NCBI GenBank assembly: GCA_945281075.1
Contig: CALYQE010000098.1
Location: 1 to 7,320 of the forward strand
Direction of reading: 5' to 3'
Length of the DNA: 7,320 bases
Source of the DNA: an uncultured Lactobacillus sp.
Lineage (GTDB): Bacteria; Bacillota; Bacilli; Lactobacillales; Lactobacillaceae
Program-made: the position numbers and the translations under genes
Notes under the pieces: model-generated
What the model was told of the DNA's origin: nothing
The model's input: only the letters and a program-made list of their open reading frames with translations
The model's database searches: none
Shown: piece by piece, positions 6,309 through 7,320 of the stretch
How positions within the stretch are numbered: position 1 is the first letter of the stretch
Layout of the letters: each line of letters begins with the position of its first letter

Positions 6309-7229
6309 TTAATATTCTGGAAGAATTTCTCCAGAAAGAACTTTTTGTTGCGTATCTAACAACTTATCTACGTCAATAGTCCTTTGCAAAATACTTTTAA
6401 CAAAAGGGTCTTTTTTCTTACCAACAATTACAGCTTGAGAAGCACGATCGATTGATTCACAACTAATCTCTTTAATACCGAGGGGGTAATTATGTTCTAC
6501 TACTTCATCCCTATTCCAAATGGCAAAATCAATTAATCCTTCTTCGATACTTTTACTTACTTGGTTATAAGGCATATTGATTAATTTAACGTTATGATTT
6601 TTGGTAACATATTTCGTTAGCAACGTGTAATCAATCGAATTCATATCTACACCTACTTTTGCATTATCTTTAATTTGAGAACTAGAGCCTTTTCTATAAA
6701 TCAGGATATGCTTGGTAACATACGTCTGTTTAGGTAAAACCAAAAATTCTTCTAAGCCATCATAATTCTTAATTAAATAATCGGCTGTTAATCCTGAAGT
6801 GATAATAAAGTTGTTCCGATTTTCTAGCAATCCTGAAAGCCTTTTTTGACTACCATTCATATAAGAAAGACTAATCCTAATCTCACTATTCAAAAATGCC
6901 TTATAAATTCCTGTTGCCAAGCCTTCATACTTTTTTGTATATGGCAAGGGTAACGATCCTAGTAATGTTCGATTTCCTATGTAAGATAATAGCTTGTGAT
7001 GATTAACACTCTCGACAAATGTACCCAAATGCCCTCTCGCCCTTGTACTTATTGCACCTTCTTTCTTTAAGATGTTAATTGCAGACTGCATAGTACCCTG
7101 AGACATATTTGCTTCTTTGCAAAATTCTTCAACTGTCGGAACGCGATCGCTTGGTTCAAGGAGAAAATATTTTTTGGCCAAAAATGTAAGAGCTAATCCT
7201 CTCATTTTATACTGTTCAGCTTGCAACAT
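6309..7229 (-). CDS. yhfZ: YhfZ, GntR-like winged-helix regulator with ligand-binding C-terminus
   Basis: This 306-residue protein (E. coli YhfZ is about 301) has a winged helix-turn-helix at the N-terminus. PTVEEFCKEANMSQGTMQSA (31-50) fits the helix-turn-recognition helix pattern of GntR-type proteins, followed by INILKKEGAI and a wing with RARGHLGTFV (63-72). Residues from about 85 to 290 look like a periplasmic-binding-protein-type sensor: there are repeated beta strands, and GLIDFAIWNRDEV (231-243) resembles ligand-pocket segments of such domains. The frame opens further to a TTG at 7250, but ATG 7229 is chosen because GAAAGGA (7237-7243) sits 7 nt before it. As first gene behind the only clear promoter, it probably autoregulates through the palindrome at 7251-7275 and acts on the matching one before yhfT, responding to the pathway substrate or an intermediate. 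Confidence 0.9.
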   Translation of the reverse strand: MLQAEQYKMRGLALTFLAKKYFLLEPSDRVPTVEEFCKEANMSQGTMQSAINILKKEGAISTRARGHLGTFVESVNHHKLLSYIGNRTLLGSLPLPYTKKYEGLATGIYKAFLNSEIRISLSYMNGSQKRLSGLLENRNNFIITSGLTADYLIKNYDGLEEFLVLPKQTYVTKHILIYRKGSSSQIKDNAKVGVDMNSIDYTLLTKYVTKNHNVKLINMPYNQVSKSIEEGLIDFAIWNRDEVVEHNYPLGIKEISCESIDRASQAVIVGKKKDPFVKSILQRTIDVDKLLDTQQKVLSGEILPEY

Positions 7230-7236
7230 TAAAGAG

Positions 7237-7243
7237 TCCTTTC
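7237..7243 (-). promoter_or_regulatory. Shine-Dalgarno deciding the yhfZ start
   Basis: GAAAGGA with a 7 nt spacer to ATG 7229. It lies downstream of the alternative TTG at 7250, so that upstream start would have no ribosome binding site of its own and would fall next to the operator. Confidence 0.75.
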
Positions 7244-7250
7244 TAATCAA

Positions 7251-7275
7251 TATTCAAAATACTGTATATTGAATA
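7251..7275. promoter_or_regulatory. 25 bp palindromic operator, copy A (yhfZ leader)
   Basis: A 25 bp palindrome with outer arms TATTCAA and TTGAATA and a central C-T-G; 11 of 12 base pairs between the arms match. It lies directly at and after the predicted transcription start and ends 7 bp before the yhfZ Shine-Dalgarno. It matches copy B before yhfT at 21 of 25 positions. The likely ligand is YhfZ, the only DNA-binding protein encoded here. Confidence 0.75.
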
Positions 7276-7283
7276 CGGTTTCA
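7270..7283 (-). promoter_or_regulatory. cre-like box (candidate CcpA site)
   Basis: On the minus strand the 14-mer TGAAACCGTATTCA fits the degenerate Firmicute catabolite-responsive element TGNAANCGNWNNCW at every position, and the stricter TGWAANCGNTNWCA with one mismatch. It touches the downstream edge of the -10 and covers the predicted transcription start, a position where CcpA binding represses. It also overlaps the first six bases of the palindromic operator. The motif is degenerate, so chance occurrence is possible; the location raises the odds. Confidence 0.5.
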
Positions 7284-7311
7284 GTATGGATAAATTTAAG
7301 CAATTTGTCAA
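7283..7311 (-). promoter_or_regulatory. Predicted sigma-A promoter of the yhf operon
   Basis: Read on the minus strand, a perfect -35 TTGACA (7306-7311) is followed by a 17 bp spacer and the -10 CATACT (7283-7288, four of six matches to TATAAT). Transcription would start near 7276, giving a leader of roughly 45 nt before yhfZ. No other comparable promoter is seen before yhfZ. Confidence 0.7.
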
Positions 7312-7320
7312 CACTAATTT

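Noticed and set aside
7230..7250. TTG start giving YhfZ seven more residues
   Set aside because: No ribosome binding site precedes it, and it would contain the good GAAAGGA site of ATG 7229.
7272..7286. Short inverted repeat ATAC-7-GTAT at the -10
   Set aside because: Only four pairs per arm and no second copy; the overlapping cre motif and 25 bp palindrome explain this DNA better.
7230..7320. Riboswitch or T-box in the yhfZ leader
   Set aside because: The predicted leader is only about 45 nt, too short for a known riboswitch, and has no terminator-like fold.
1..7320. Mobile element, CRISPR array, tRNA or phage signature
   Set aside because: No transposase, repeat-spacer pattern, tRNA-like cloverleaf or direct-repeat attachment site was seen; the window is almost fully coding.

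Overview
The window carries one strand-uniform gene cluster: eight genes, all on the minus strand and read from right to left. Low GC content, strong AAGGAGG-type ribosome binding sites, a CcpA-type cre motif and A/T-rich codon use point to a low-GC Firmicute, most likely a lactic acid bacterium (Lactobacillaceae-like). That taxonomic guess is inference; no rRNA or marker gene is present.

In order of transcription the genes are yhfZ (GntR-like winged-helix regulator with a ligand-binding C-terminus), yhfY (stand-alone PRD protein), yhfU (small DUF2620 protein), yhfT (polytopic membrane protein, probable transporter), php (phosphotriesterase-like metal hydrolase), yhfS (fold-type I PLP enzyme), yhfX (alanine-racemase-fold PLP enzyme) and yhfW (phosphopentomutase-like phosphatase-superfamily enzyme, cut by the left edge). 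This is the complete gene set of the poorly understood Escherichia coli yhf operon, in a different order: E. coli reads Z-Y-X-W-php-U-T-S, here it is Z-Y-U-T-php-S-X-W. The order here groups regulators, then transport, then enzymes.

The only non-coding DNA of note is the 91 bp leader right of yhfZ and the 57 bp gap between yhfU and yhfT. The leader has a TTGACA-17-CATACT promoter, a cre-like box next to the -10, and a 25 bp palindrome at the predicted transcription start. The yhfU-yhfT gap holds a second 25 bp palindrome matching the first at 21 of 25 positions. This pair is the strongest new signal in the window: it looks like the operator of the local regulator, most simply YhfZ, controlling both the regulatory head and the transport/catabolic body of the operon.

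The other junctions are tight (TAATG overlaps, an 8 bp overlap, a 47 bp overlap, and stop codons buried in the next Shine-Dalgarno), which suggests translational coupling. Taken together, the cluster encodes an inducible, probably carbon-catabolite-repressed system for taking up and breaking down an unidentified compound. The enzyme set (two PLP enzymes, a metal-dependent hydrolase and a phosphomutase-like enzyme) suggests an amino-group-bearing and probably phosphorylated or ester/lactone-containing substrate, but the sequence does not identify it.
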